From NCBI GenBank assembly GCA_014706295.1, contig JACSVZ010000004.1, forward strand, positions 5,944,965-6,008,964: a DNA stretch of 64,000 bases, read 5' to 3'. A program made the position numbers and the translations under genes. Below, piece after piece: positions 12,001-24,897 of the stretch; positions within the stretch are counted from its first letter, which is position 1, and every line of letters starts with the position of its first letter. The stretch is from Lycocorax pyrrhopterus obiensis (taxonomy: Eukaryota; Chordata; Aves; Passeriformes; Paradisaeidae). The notes beneath the pieces are model-generated. The model was not told the origin of the DNA, made no database searches, and saw nothing but the letters and a program-made list of their open reading frames with translations.

Positions 12001-15000
12001 AGGATAGCACAGGCCCTTCCAGCAAAGCTCTAATTGCAGCTTCTGCTGGAGTGAGGGGTCCCCTTCAATGGGAGAGAGGGAAAGGCAAATCCTATGGCCC
12101 CAAGCTTGAAGGGGATTCATTACCATGCAAAATGGCTGAGGAAGCAAGCCTGCAAAATGGCTTTCACTCCCAATAGCAGCTCATTAGCAGCACAAACTGT
12201 CACGATAAAGAATTCAAACACATTCAAGCCAACCAACCCTCTTTAATGTGCCAGGCATAGTTTCTTATGTTAAATAATATATTTTCTCCCACACAGCAGC
12301 AGAACATCTCACCTACTTTCAAGCTTTTATAAAAATCACAGTATTTGAGTAATTCCCATCATATCAAAGAACATTTTTAATATCAGCTGGAGGAAAGGGG
12401 TCACTCTCATTGCTGGCAGTTTCCACCATCAAAGTAGATATAATTTGATTCTACATAAACCATGCAGTGCAACTCTTCTGAGAATATAGATCTCCAAACA
12501 TGACACAAAACACTCAGCAGAATCCACAATAACACTCGAGCACCATTTTGAAGTGAATTACTTGAAGCCATGTACCAACTGCTATCTCTAAATCCACTAG
12601 TTTACACGCACTTGTACTTTGAACACAATCCTCAGATCAATACTACTCACCCAAATAATTGTTTTTAAGCTCTTAAACAAGAAATTCCCTCTACTGCAAA
12701 GTGTGCTACCAGCTAAAGATGACAGAGAGGATGTTTCAAGATTGTAGCTGCTCTTACTTGCTGGGGAATGGGACAAAAGTAAACAGCAGTGGCAAACAAA
12801 GAGCCCAACATGAAACACACTGAAATGCAGGAATATTATTTACACCACAGAAAAACTTTCTTAGCCCTCATTATTAAATACTTAACTCCTCCAGTTTGGA
12901 GATTTCAGGGATCTGACAGGGTTTTTTTTTATACAATACATGGAAGTCTGTGTCTGTACCACATGTGATTGGAAAATGCTGGCAGGGTGCACTCTTGAAA
13001 CCTGTTGGCTGCAGCCTCAGAGCCCAGGGACGGAAAACAATCCATACAAAGGACTGGCAGTATCAGGTTTGCTCTGCAGGGTTACAAGAAGGTCTTTAGA
13101 GAGCTCAGGACTGTTCTTATTAACAATGGCACAGTTCTGCGTAAGGCCCAAGACATCTGCTTTGTTTTGGGGACATCTATTAAATCCCAAGGATAGCTCA
13201 AGTTGGCAGGACTCTCATTTATAAAGTACTCGCACTGCATGCACAATTCCTGCTCCTGGGGTAAGAGATACTGCAGCTCATGTCAGCAGCACACTGCAGT
13301 CTAGGAGCTAGGGATCCTTGAGGATCATAAAACGAATTGTCACACATGGAAAAACAAAGGCTGCATCAGTCCACTGGAAAAGGGTAATGCCTGCTAGACA
13401 ATAAACCAGTCAAACAGCGGAAAATCTGAGCTAGTGATTCTGTACTTGTCTTTCCCAACTGCCACTGCGTGTGGATCAAGCAGCTTTTGCAGCCAGGCCA
13501 CAGAAGCAGAGATTCCCTGAAATTCCCATAACAGCTGGCTTCAGCAGCTTTGATGCAAGAATTCTCTTGTGATTTATTCCTTCCATCTGATAATAATTTC
13601 TGAGGGGAAGCAGAACTGCTGGCCTTCCATCAGAGAAAGCCAACACGGCAGTGATGGCTTCAGAAAGAAAGATTATGTAGATCACTTTTTTGCAAACCCA
13701 CGTCTCGAGTCACTGGTGTGATTGATGCTAAGGGCCTGGCCTCCTGCATCTCAGCATATACCATGGGAACAGCAATTCCAGGGAGCAGAAAGGCTAATTC
13801 CAAGGATGCTGCCTTTTAATCACTGACTTGTTTTGGGCTGCAGGTAGAAGGCTTCAGTACAACCCTCTCACTGGCTGGGCACAATGCAGCTGCTCACAAT
13901 TAACACAACTACACCATGAGGCTGGTTAAGATTTCTCTAACCTGGGAAAGAATGTTAGCCAAGGTCATTAGTTTGGATTTTAAATGAGAAAGAAAGGGAA
14001 AAGTACCAAAGAGGATAATAGCCCAGAATTAATCTGTGAGGAAGAGCCTGGAGATGGCCAAACTTCAGCTGCCAGACACAGTTAAAACAGAGCACCATCA
14101 ACACCAGCTAAAAGCAGCACATTTTATCCTTCCTTCACACAGGCATATTCCCAGATCAAGTGCCAGAGGTTCTGTAACTGCTGAGGTGGGTGCTCAAACC
14201 CAAGCCCTGCAGAGCAGCATTTTACATTGTGTGAAGCAATTTAAGCCCTCCAAGGCCGGGGTGGGGGCAGCAGTGGAAATTAACATGAGCTGAGAACCCA
14301 GTTTCCTTTTGGGAAACACTGGACTTCATTTCCAGCAAAGTCACGGGGACAGAAGCAAAGCCTCTCGTACACCTTAAACTCTTGTGTAAGAAATGGGCAA
14401 CACCAGAGCAGATTCTGACCCAGCACAAATTTAAGGACTTCATTAACTTAGTCCCAGAAAGTCACTACTCATAACTGCACAAAAAGTTCTTTTTTTTTTG
14501 GAGAAAAAAAATGTCTATATTATCATCGCCAAAGTCACAAATAATGTCTCATATTTCTAAGTATATAATTGATGCCTGGGATTTATTGTGAAAAGTAAAG
14601 GCCACTATTATAATGACTTCACTAAAAGTCATGAAATATTGTGGAAATGAAAAACTGAAGAGTCCTCTGGCACATTTGACTCGGGAATGGGCAATATATT
14701 TGCAAGTAAAATCAGTTTAAGGTATTATATAATTGGATGAATAATCAAAAAAATGCTCATTAAAGCATCAAAGGATGCTGATATAGCAAAATGCTCTCCT
14801 CTGACCTTCAGTGCTTTGCATTGTCCATTTTGACTGTTTCTTTCCACCTGCCAAACAGAATAAACCCAGACTTTGGAATTACTCTTCAGCAACCCCCACT
14901 TTCAGCCATTTCCACCATCCATTTAAAATGTCCTTTTATCACTCTAAGAGGTGCCTATGCAGTGGTGGGTCCTTGTGAGCTCACCCTGGTTCACTGCTGT

Positions 15001-16740
15001 AAGAGGTCATCAAGACCAAAAAGAAACTATTTTCTCAACCTACTAGTAATCAATAGCTAGATACGGGGCAATTAATCTTAAAAGATGGTTGTTCCAAATA
15101 TTTTTTTCCCAAAATATCATCAGACTACCACAGAAAGTCAGTCTCCAAGGAACTGAACCTCTGTGGTCAGAGTTAAATGTATCTCTCAGACATGATTCTG
15201 TGAGATGACAAGCTAAATAAGCACATGTAACAGCTATTATTCTGTTAGTCATAATTTCAATCAGCAGGCATCAAACATCATTAGCTGTGATAGCTTTGGG
15301 ATTTTGAGATTTTTTTTAATGAAATACAGTCTTAATGGAATACTGCGAGGTGTATTTGTAATTATGTATCAGCTTGGCATTTGGCTTTCCCTCCAGGGAA
15401 TACAAAAAGACAGTACATGTGAAGAAAAATGACAAAAAGGAAGCTCTACAATAACTCTTAACAGAAAGGAAAGGAGAGGAAAAAACCAGAAGCACAGATC
15501 TTAAGCTACCAAAAGGTACTAGGAGTATATTTTAACACCTCTGACTCTTTTTTTTTTTTGTAGTTTATTTTTGTTAAACAGAGGTAGCTCAGATTTGCAA
15601 GTTCTGGAGCACAGGAGGAGGTTCAAGTGTTAATGATGAATAATACTGTGGTAAGAGACTGTTTTTTAATAAAGAAACCTCAACTTATTATTATAAAAAC
15701 CTATTTTATAGGTTTAAAAACTTTTATGGTACCTAGCCATGCACCTACCAATTTCCTGTTGTAGCATATTATTTTTGGTAGGTGTCTTAAAATGGGCTTT
15801 TAATACAAAACCACATTAGCACTGGTTCTATACCAAAGCTTTAGCTGCTCCAACTTGGACGTCCACAAACCATTAAACACATGTTCTGTTCATTTAAACA
15901 ACTTCACAAACACTATTATTAATTTTCCGACTAGTGAAATGATTTTCATATTAAAAATGAATGCAAACAGAAGCCAGTAATGGTCCATTTCATAAGCAAG
16001 ACATACAGGGGGAGAAAATATTAACAAGCTCTTGCATATTTTTACTTGCTATTTACATTTAAACATGATAAATGTTCTAGGAATATTTAATACACATGGC
16101 AAAAATGCCATTAACACAATTCAAACCCTTCCTCTAAAGGCCCATCCCCACCATCATTCCCAGCTGAGCTCGTTAACCGCAGCTGCCACCACCACGTACT
16201 TTAGCAGAGCAGAAGATACAAGCCATGAGGTAGCTGCAAATGGTTCATTTTTATTTTTTATAGCAAGATAGGCCACTGCAAATCGTTTTTATGGTTACCA
16301 TGCAGGAAAAAACCCCTTCAGATGAGACCAAAGAACAGCAAGAACAGCTTTGTTTTGAGCCACAGTGTTTCCACCCTCACTCAATTAGGCAAGAGAGATC
16401 TTTTCTCCCTCACGTAGCAAACACCTCTTCCCCTCAGTGCTCCATTCCCAACGTTTGGGAAAAAAACTCCCCAAACCCCCCAAAAAACAGGCCCCCCTTA
16501 CATAAGGGCCTTCTTTTTCAGGGGTATTGCACAAGAAAGCAAGTTTTTCATACACATTGTTCCTAATTTAAATACTTTAGCAGATCAAACCTGATAGCGA
16601 AAACAACAATAAAAAACCCCAAACACAAAAACCCCACCAAACCCCAGCACTTTCAAATATCCAGACTATTAAATCAAACCTCATAAACCTCACAAAGCAT
16701 GAACATACACAGCCCTCAAATTCACAAAACCCACAAACTT
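9007..16740. other. non-genic stretch with scattered simple repeats
   Basis: No gene is recognised over about 7.7 kb. Minor structure seen: an (ACC)n tract at about 10390-10406 followed by CCA/ACCC-rich sequence to 10436; a T12 run at 15548-15559; a 7-bp-arm inverted repeat ATGACTT/AAGTCAT (14613-14619 and 14626-14632) inside an AT-rich block at 14460-14790; and an 8-bp-arm hairpin AAACCTAT/ATAGGTTT (15697-15715). Open frames here are under 100 codons, mostly starting at GTG or TTG, with antisense overlaps. Confidence 0.5.
10390..10436 (+). repeat. (ACC)n-rich simple repeat
   Basis: Five or more ACC triplets are followed by CACCCCCAAACTC and further CCAACACC/CCCAAAC words. It is a short, impure, purine-poor simple sequence with no gene association visible. 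Confidence 0.7.
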
Positions 16741-17095
16741 CTGTCCGAATAACAGCTCCCTTTTCCCGCCCAAACCAGGCCCCACACGAAGACGCCTCAG
16801 CCCTCAGGCTCCCTTACCTGGCTCCCGCCCTCACAGAGAAGCTGCTGCCATCCTCAGCCGTGTGGGATCCAGGGACAGGAATATCCCAGGGCCATGTGGG
16901 ATCCAGGAACAGGAATATCCCACAGCCACGAGGCCTCCAGGGGCAGGAACACCCCACAAAGGGAGCAGGAGAACTGCCCCGTGTGGCGGCTGAAGGGGGA
17001 ATGCAGCCTGGCCCGGGGAGCGGAGCCAGCTGCAGGCGGTGACACCTCAGCGCTCCTGGGCCCCCACAGCTGAGGGCAGTTACTTGATTGGATGA
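16741..17095 (-). promoter_or_regulatory. small CpG-rich patch, candidate minus-strand promoter and first exon
   Basis: About 13 CpG dinucleotides fall in roughly 310 bp (16741-17050), far denser than the flanks. On the minus strand there is a CCAAT box (ATTGG at 17087-17091 on plus), then GC-rich sequence, then a strong splice-donor match CAG|GTAAGG (plus 16812-16820, exon end at 16818). Two GGGCGGG Sp1-type boxes lie at 16765-16771 and 16824-16830 (minus strand), and an E2F-like TTTCCCGC at 16762-16769 (plus). The order CCAAT, GC-rich block, donor is that of a promoter with a short noncoding first exon of roughly 200 bp. No convincing protein frame starts here: the 82-codon minus frame begins at TTG and runs through the local tandem repeat. 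It could instead be a chance GC-rich patch made by that repeat. Confidence 0.3.
16861..16961. repeat. 34-bp tandem triplication
   Basis: Three consecutive copies of a unit beginning TGTGGGATCCAGG: 16861-16894, 16895-16928 (near-identical) and 16929-16961 (diverged, 33 bp). Each copy contains an internal GGGAT...ATCCC-like symmetry. It lies inside the CpG-rich patch and would be within the putative minus-strand first exon. Confidence 0.85.
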
Positions 17096-20000
17096 GCTGC
17101 AATCAGCCCCTTGATTTTGTTCACCTGTTCTTACCCTGCAGTTTTGTAAAGTCTTTGTATCCCCTCCGTAAATTGTGTTTAATCCAGAGTACGTAATTTG
17201 ACAATGAGGGAGATAATATTCTGTTTTCTATAGTGTCATCCTTGTACCAAATGTCAGAGGAGTTGCTCGCTTTACTCCCAGTTTCCACTTTGACTAAAAT
17301 TAGCTCTAACAACCTACCCAGTGCTGCATCCTTTTGACAAAATAGAGGTTTTTCAAGTGTTATTTGTCTTTCACATCAGTCCAGACAAAATACTGACTGA
17401 GTTCAGCAAATGCAGGACAAACCCCCTTGTCTGTAGCTGAACCACAGGCTGCTGAAGGGACCTGCAAAATCAGTGAGTCCTGAAAGAGGAGATGCCCCAA
17501 AGGCCTCTCTGTCCTCTTGGCCATACACTCAGGGCGCATCAGACATTTAAATACTCCTGCAATGAATAAAAGGAAGCAAATGCCCATGTCTGAGAACTGT
17601 CATCATGTAAGCTGACAGAAATGATTCAACAGAAATGGGGAAAAGATCAATGAAATGCTGTGAGGGTTTTTGTTTTCTTTGTACATATATCCCAGATGGA
17701 CTGGGCAGGACTGTGGCCACATGAAACAACTAAGTGTAGGTTTATTAAATTCACACCCAGCCAATGCCACATGTGCCATGAGTTAGCCAGGAGTGTGTAT
17801 GTGTGAGGGCTGTGTTCACTGCATTTTACGTTATTTCCAGTAGAAAGCCACACAAAATAAAATCTGCAGGCTTTCTCATGTTGCAAACCCATTGTCTGCA
17901 CGGTTGTTTCCCTTTCATCCTTCAATACAGGAGGCTCCTTCAGTGTACAGATAATATTTTCTAACCTTACTTTGAAAATGCTTCACTGACCAGTCCCTAG
18001 ACCTTGATCTACTCTCCTTAAGCCAGTGAGAGGATTTTAAGTCCTTCAGTAGGGCTCAGAAGAATAAAGCTTCGCTTTAAACTCTTCACTGAGCCACCTC
18101 GGACTGGTTTTCTCTGCCCTCACTCACGTGAAGTCTTGTGGTTGCTGCATTTGCAGTGAATTAGGGGAAAACCCACACGAAAACATTGCTCAGTGAAAGC
18201 AAAAATGGTACAGGGTTCTGGAAATGTGATACCAAGAGTCATTACTGAAGGCTGTATTGTAGCATTTTCAACTCTGTCTTGGGAAAAAGTCCCCTCAGTG
18301 CCTTACCCGTAAAGGGGGATGGTCCAGGGAGCAGGAGAAGCTTCCCTGCAAAGGTTTGGATATATGTATTGCCACAGAACAAAAGGAAAATGAAAAATAG
18401 GCCTTAAAAGCCAAATATGTTAAAAAATCATTTTCCTAGGCCAGAATTTATTATGAATAGATCTTTTCAGATCTAAGCAGTGCTAAGAAAGTAAATGCTT
18501 CTCTGAAGCCAGGTTTCAGCTAAAAAAAGGTGTTCCTTTATTTCTCCTTCACTCAATAAGCTCCAGCTCCTTTCTGTTGGTTCTGCCCCTTTCTTCCTAC
18601 ACTAAGTGAAAAAAAAAAAAAGAGTGGAGCTGGACAAGTTTGATAGTTGGGCTCAATTCTTACATTTGTAAAGAGGGGTTTTTAAATCAGAATGGCATCC
18701 ACAAACTGAGAAAACAAACTAGAAATCTAACAACAACAACAACCACCACCTTTGTGGTTTTATCTGACAGACTGAAAGAGGCGTGAAAATAGCCTGTCTC
18801 TGTAATATCCCTTTCCTACGTCAACTCACGTGGAAAAAATAATCCTTACACTAAATAAAGCGCATGGAATGTATTCGGAAGTCGTCTCCCTATATGTAAA
18901 ACAGATTTCCTTCACATGTCATGCTGAAGTGATGTCAAAAATGGTTTTGACTTGAACCACGTTAGAGAGCTGGGGGCAGTTTCAGTGCTTGCTCTGCCAA
19001 ACTGGATTTACCTGGAATCAGAAAGTCTTGATGGTACAATCTGAGAAAACCACTTTTGTAGCCCTGATGGTTATGGGCTAGAAAATACACAATAATAATA
19101 ATAATAATAATAACAACAACAACAACAACAACAACAACAGAATGAAAATAAGTTAGTCCTTACCTAAAAGCCTAGGATCACTTTCTGCTAGGTAATCAAG
19201 GCTGAGCTGGAGAATTCTGCTCCAATTTCCATCGTTATTGACTGTGTGGGATGTGCCACTTCCCCAAACATCTGTCTGCACACGTTGTGTAACTTACGTA
19301 ACCTATCAATCACTGTGTTGTTTCTTGTTAACGAAGAGACCGATTTTTATCAATATACTGTTAATCAATATGTTACAGGAGTTGACTGCAGCTGCAACAA
19401 TCCCAAACATTTACTAATTCCATCAGGAGAAAGGCTGAGTATAAAAGCTGTGAACTCACCCAAAACATCCACAGGCTTCTAGATTTTATCCAGTTTAATT
19501 TTGCATGCATGGGCTTTACCACAGAACTAAGGATTTATACACTGGCTACTTGCCTTGAATGAATTACCAGCAAAAGTCCAATTCTGCTTAGAAAGTCAAT
19601 GAAATTCACAGCCACGAAACCGATGCCGGGTTTTTAAACACTCAAAGTACTGCATTTGTTTATCAGGCTTTATAGACAGGAGCTCTGCACCCAAGCCCAG
19701 GGCTGAGATAACTGGTAAGGGTCTATGACAGGATGTTAATTCACTTCAGCAGAGGAGAGGGATCTGAGAGGGCCCCTCGTTTTACAAGTACAACTCCATG
19801 ATACACATCAGCAGAATTCCTAAGGGCCACAGCTCCGGAGTGCCATGGGGCTGGATGCACTCTCCATGCTGCTTCCTCTTAGCTCTTTTTGATATTCTCT
19901 AGAGAGCTACTAAAGGAAAAAAACTGCATTTCAAACACTTTCCTGGACAACCCCAGAAGTCTCAGACAGATGTCTGTGAGCGTGTCTGAGTGAAAGTCCA

Positions 20001-20393
20001 CCTGCAGAGCTGTAAAGCACCACCTTTTAAAACTAAGGTGATTTTTCTCCATCCTTGGCGCTGCTTAACATAGACACTGCTTTTAAAGACAGAGAATTCT
20101 GTCCCTGAAGAACTGTTCTTCCAGCTACAAGTTGGAAATCCAGCCCTGGAGCAAAACATGGAATCTTAAGTGCAAAGATGCCTGAGTGCCTCCTGTCTTT
20201 CAGGGGATTCTCCCAGGCAGTATGTTCATGTGGGATTTAGAGGCTTTAGTGCACAGCTCCTCGAACTTACAAGTACAGCCACAAAAATCACCCAAGACAC
20301 TGCTTTTTGTGCCATCAGAGTGCTATTGTCCACTACACCAAATTATGGCAATGCTTTTGGCCTCAGACAAACAGTGCATGGACACCACTCATT
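17096..20393. other. non-genic stretch
   Basis: No gene is recognised. Overlapping minus-strand frames at 17360-17925 are each under 95 codons. Simple tracts include an A13 run at 18609-18621, a short (CAA)4 at about 18731-18743 and the compound trinucleotide repeat near 19.1 kb, listed separately. Confidence 0.55.
19090..19140 (+). repeat. compound microsatellite (AAT)n(AAC)n
   Basis: About seven AAT triplets (19091-19112) pass directly into about nine AAC triplets (to 19139). The in-phase switch from T to C suggests one ancestral triplet repeat in which a point change was spread by slippage. It is likely polymorphic in length. Confidence 0.92.
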
Positions 20394-20470
20394 TCATAGA
20401 ATCATTTAGCTTGAAAAAGGCCCTTAGGATAATCAAATCCAACCAGTGCTTCCATCCCGTGCTGGAATTC
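20394..20470 (-). mobile_element. CR1 LINE 3'-end fragment
   Basis: The plus strand reads TCATAGAATCATTTAGC..GAAAAAGGCCC..AGGATAATCAAATCCAACCAG, the reverse complement of a typical avian CR1 3' tail (TTGGA..GATTATCC..AAGG..TTC..GATTCTATGA). So the element lies on the minus strand, with its 3' terminus at 20394. Only about 60 bp are confidently alignable; the extension to 20470 is weaker. It is severely 5'-truncated, as most CR1 copies are, and has no coding capacity. Confidence 0.85.
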
Positions 20471-22283
20471 ACTGGCAGGATTTCTTCATGTTAGCTGCCA
20501 ATATTTCAGTCTGGAGACAGAACTAGTGGGTCATTCTAATGCCAGTCATCCACTGACAGAATGAAAATTATCTGTGCTAGGATTTGGGATTCATTCGGAA
20601 TGCTTTGCCTACCTGCCTGATCAACAACCTTTTACACTGTTAACATGATGAAATATTAGTTGGAAAGCAGCGGACTGGAATTAGCTTCTTACCATGTCTC
20701 TGGCTGAGAAACACAAGGTGACCTCACAATTTAAAACCTGACAAAATTTTAAATTCCCAACTGTTATTTAGCTTCCCTTCAATGCTTGCTCTGTCTCCTT
20801 CATCTTCCTTGATTAGGCATTGACTGTGATCAGATTATCTTTCCCTGGGAATGGAGAGAGCATCTGATACATTCTGGCTCTGAACTCCACTGGATTTCCC
20901 TGAAATACCATTCAATAGAGACAATTTGCTGGATATCTCGTTTTCATTGCAGTGTTTTCAACTGTGCATCCTTATATACGCATAGTTTTGTTCTTTTCAT
21001 ACAGGAATCTTTGCCAGGCTGCTGTGTCACCAACAGGAAAGGTGACAAACCCCACCAAACCTCTACAGAAAGGGTCAGTGTCCCTATGACTCAGAGATTT
21101 TGTTGGGAGAAATGGGATGAAACTGAGTTAAGGTAACTGGGCTGAGCATAGGGAAGGGGTGAAAGGGCTCCTCACTTACGAGGCTCAACTCTGATTTTAA
21201 TGCAAGCCACCAGAACTGTACCGCCACTTACAAAAGGTAACCTGTGTTTGGAATGATAAAAAGCCATTTAAAAGAGGCTGGGTAGACTGAACAGGAAGAA
21301 ATAGATTAATAGATCTCCATGTGAGCATAATTGATTTTGGGCATGTACTCCACAAACCCTTCACCAATGATTTATCTTCATTTGGGGGGTATAACACTGA
21401 GTTCGATCAGGTCCTCAGAGAGGCATCCATCAAATGCATCATCAGCAAAGAGAAGTGCTGTCTTCTCTTCCTAGTTTATCTTTCCTTTTGCTTTCATATG
21501 ACTTAAACAAAGCAGAAGAGCATTTTTCTTCTAAAAATAAATGAATCACTGCTAGTTATTGAAGTAATTCTGGGACAAGTGACCCACCAGTATATACAAC
21601 AATTGAATTTTCCCCTGAACCATGAATTTTCCTTTTCTCTGGGTGGCAACACACCAGTTAAGAAAGTTTGGAAAGACATGAGGAAAAGGCTGCAGTAAGA
21701 GGTTTCAACAGGGTTTGGTAAAGGCAGGGAAAAGGAATGTGTGCAAAACATTACAAAAAGAACTAGAAGGGAATCATCAGGAAGCTGGAGCCAGGATTAT
21801 AATTATCTTAAACATTCAAATATGACAAAAGAGGATGGAATAAAAACGTAAGTCGGGCCTGAAATGTAAAAAGTAAATGTTACGCTATGTCCCAATCGCT
21901 GCCTTTTTGATTTATCTACCTTTCCTGCACTTATTCAGTTGTAAATTCTGAGGAAGAGCAATACAGTTCTTTGAAATCACATTTAAGAAATGCATGGACA
22001 GCATTTGTTTTTGGGTGTGTAAGCTCATTGAAATGGGCACCTCATTTATCATATTCCACATATTATTTTTTGTGACATTTAAATAACATTGAGCTCCATC
22101 AGGGCAGAAAGCAAATGAAAATTTTGGGAACATTTTCCCAACTACTTCCCTTGCTTTTCATAATTTTTGGCTAATCAGGCCAGGTGGGTTCAGGAGATAC
22201 ACGTGATAAACACAGAGTTCAGACATTAGCAGGTCTGTACCTTCCTCCTGATGATAATTCACAGACACGTGGGAAAGCTGAGG
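20471..22283. other. non-genic stretch between CR1 fragments
   Basis: No gene or further repeat is recognised. Open frames are at most 82 codons with no supporting splice or motif context. Confidence 0.5.
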
Positions 22284-22370
22284 TAGGAAGGCACCTTTGG
22301 TGATCCTACAGTCCAAGCACCTCTCAGAGCACAGTCAGAATAGGTTGCTTAGGACAGTGTCCAGCTGGAC
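22284..22370 (-). mobile_element. CR1 LINE fragment, old, lacking the terminal tail
   Basis: The plus strand reads GGAAGGCACCTTTGGTGATCCTACAG then TCCAAGCAC..CAGAATAGGTTGCTTAGGACAGTGTCCAGCTGG. This matches the reverse complement of the CR1 segment just upstream of its 3' end (CCAG..GGACA..CCTGGGCAACCTG..GATC..AGGTCCCTTCC). Several substitutions and the absence of the GATTCTATGA end mark it as old and clipped. It is followed at once by A9 and CAACAACC/AAAAAACCCC simple sequence. Confidence 0.75.
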
Positions 22371-24897
22371 CAAAAAAAAAGCCCAACAACCAAAAAAAAC
22401 CCCAACAATAAACAATTGGAATTCCCTGAAAATCAATTTATATCCACTGCCTCTTGCCGTGCTAAGATTTTGCATTCAAAGCAACACAGGGCAGCAAACA
22501 AAAAATGATTTCACTTTTTCTCCCAAGTTCAGAAAGCCAGAGCTGAGCTCTGAAGTCACACTGCCAGCCCCTACGCTTAATCTACAAAAATAATGAAATG
22601 TGATTAGTTACAATGAAATACAATCCCCAAGTAATTGAGACAGATGCAGATTTAATTCATTTTTGCAAAGGAGTTGGAAAAGTTGAGGGTGGAAAAGGTA
22701 ATTTTTCTTTTATAAAACAGCTCCCAGCATGAGAAAGACTTTTTTTCTCTAAAAAAAATGACCTAAGCTGAAAAGAAATATCCCTCAACAATGGGAAACC
22801 TGATCCTGCATGAAAATGTAAGCAGAATAGGAATTAAATTAGTAAAATATCTTCAGCTTTTGGAGGGCTAAAAATTGGGAATCATTCTGTGGTATTCTCC
22901 TGGAAAGCTTAACAGCACTAGCGAAGGGCAAGGTTTTCCTGAAGTTCTGTTAAAGCATCCTAGACAAAATAACAGGGTTTAGGCAACTATTCCTGTGTTA
23001 TCTCTTAGATCTGAGTGGGTAAAGTGCTTATTGCTGCTGGCTCAAATGTGTGTGGAATAACAAAACAATGTGTCTGTGGGTGGTACTGAGCACAGGAAAC
23101 AGCAGGGGATGGGAATTCCTGCTCCAGCCCCTGGCTGTGCTCCTGGCTGGTTCTGGGGCAGGTTTCTTGGCAGCTGGTATCAATACTCCACTTGCCTGGA
23201 TGTTACACACACAAGGCACGGATTTTGGTGCCACTGGGGCACTGCTCCCCTACATGTTTGGGGGACCTAAAAGCAGAGGTCTGTTTAATCACTAAAATGA
23301 ATTATTTTGCAAAAAAGCAGAAATCAGTCTGACTTTTAAGCCAGGAATACTCTTGTTTGCGATCATCCAAGGAATTGGTGGCAGAAACCATGTTCTATGA
23401 CATCGATGGCCAAATGTTTTGCTCTGAGATTATCCATGGAGAATAATTGCATTCAACCTTTAGTCTGCAATTTTTTATGGACCAATACATTTCAAACTGA
23501 CAATTTCAGAAGGCCAAACACCACTGTCAAAACCTGCAAATAATTAAACTTAAAACCAATACAAATCAACTATTTCTCCAAGGCAGTTGCCATGAACTGG
23601 TCACTGAACTGTCTTCTGTGTGTGCAGGGACCTCAGCTACACAATGCCCTGTTAGTACTCCACAAAGAAGTAGGAAAATGTAGTTTTATTCACGATACAA
23701 AATCTTCTATTAAAAACTATGGTCCTTGCCTTCTATTTTATGAATATTTAAAATCTCTAAGTGCATTTTTTATGTTCTCCATCACTGAATACCACAATTC
23801 CCTTTGTGTTCAATGTGCTGATTTATTCCCGCTGACACCAATAATAGGTAATAGAAAAGACCCCACAGCATTATTAATTACCACGGGTGTTAATTAGATG
23901 TTACACATGGGAACAAGACAGATGGCAAGACAAACCAGAGTCAGACAGACAGGTATGGCTGAGTACCTCACACTGTCCTGGAAAGATGGATGATGCCTCT
24001 CTAGGTGTGTGAGCTGATAGGGAATGACCTTCGTTGATGGAGAAGACACACGGCGGTAAGAAATATTAATGATGAGACAAGTACCAGAAACTTCAGGTAC
24101 AGGAGAGATGTAAAAACACAGGAACCAGCAAATGTTTCCTCAGCTCAACTGCATCCAGTAATTGAAATAAATGGAACATCCCAGCTGAGGAAGGGAATGG
24201 CATCTGCACTGAGTGACAATGATCCCATGCTGAAGGATGGCTGGTGGCTCCCCACAGCTGCCGCTCGCTTTGCTTAATCGTCTCCCAGCAGGAAGAGTGA
24301 TAACATGCCAAAGGCATCTCATCCTTCTTTTTTCTCCCCTCTAATTGCTATTTTACTTTTCAAATAATTGACAGAGCTTAGTTATGCACTTTGCATTAGC
24401 CCAGAAGAGCCGTAGGAATGGGGAGCACAGCCCAAGCCCTTCCATCCCAGCTGCTGTAGGATCAAATGATGGACTCTGTGCTTCTCTCTCCTGGCCATCC
24501 CATTACCGTGACCCCCCTCCCTGCCAGTGAAAAGAGAGAGACAAGAAAGAGCAAAGGAAATATTTCCCTTGAACCCCTTGCAGCAAAATACATCTCCTAA
24601 ACCCAGAGTTTTTAAATGTCCTATTCACACAATATGGTAGACGAAATCCAAGTGAAGGGGTTGCCCCTTTCTAACAGGAAGGGATGTGTAGTAATGATAT
24701 TCAGGTGCTGTGCAAGAGATCAGAACAAAGTGATCCCCAGTTTGTTTCCACAGGTGCCCCGTCCATGCTCTTTCCCACCCCAAATGAGCAGCATTAAGCC
24801 CACTGGGTTTGGTAAGGGTGTTTACAAGGCATCAGAGTCCTTGCCTTTCTGAGCCTCCCCTCATCTACTGCCTGAACTGCCACGTGCAATCCTGCAC
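22371..24897. other. non-genic stretch
   Basis: No gene is recognised. The region near 23040-23290 has frames open in two phases on plus and one on minus, the usual result of local stop-codon depletion in GC-richer DNA. Around 24345-24400 the words CAAATAATTGACAG and ATGCACTTTGCATTAG resemble TALE/POU-type motifs, but no more can be said. Confidence 0.5.
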
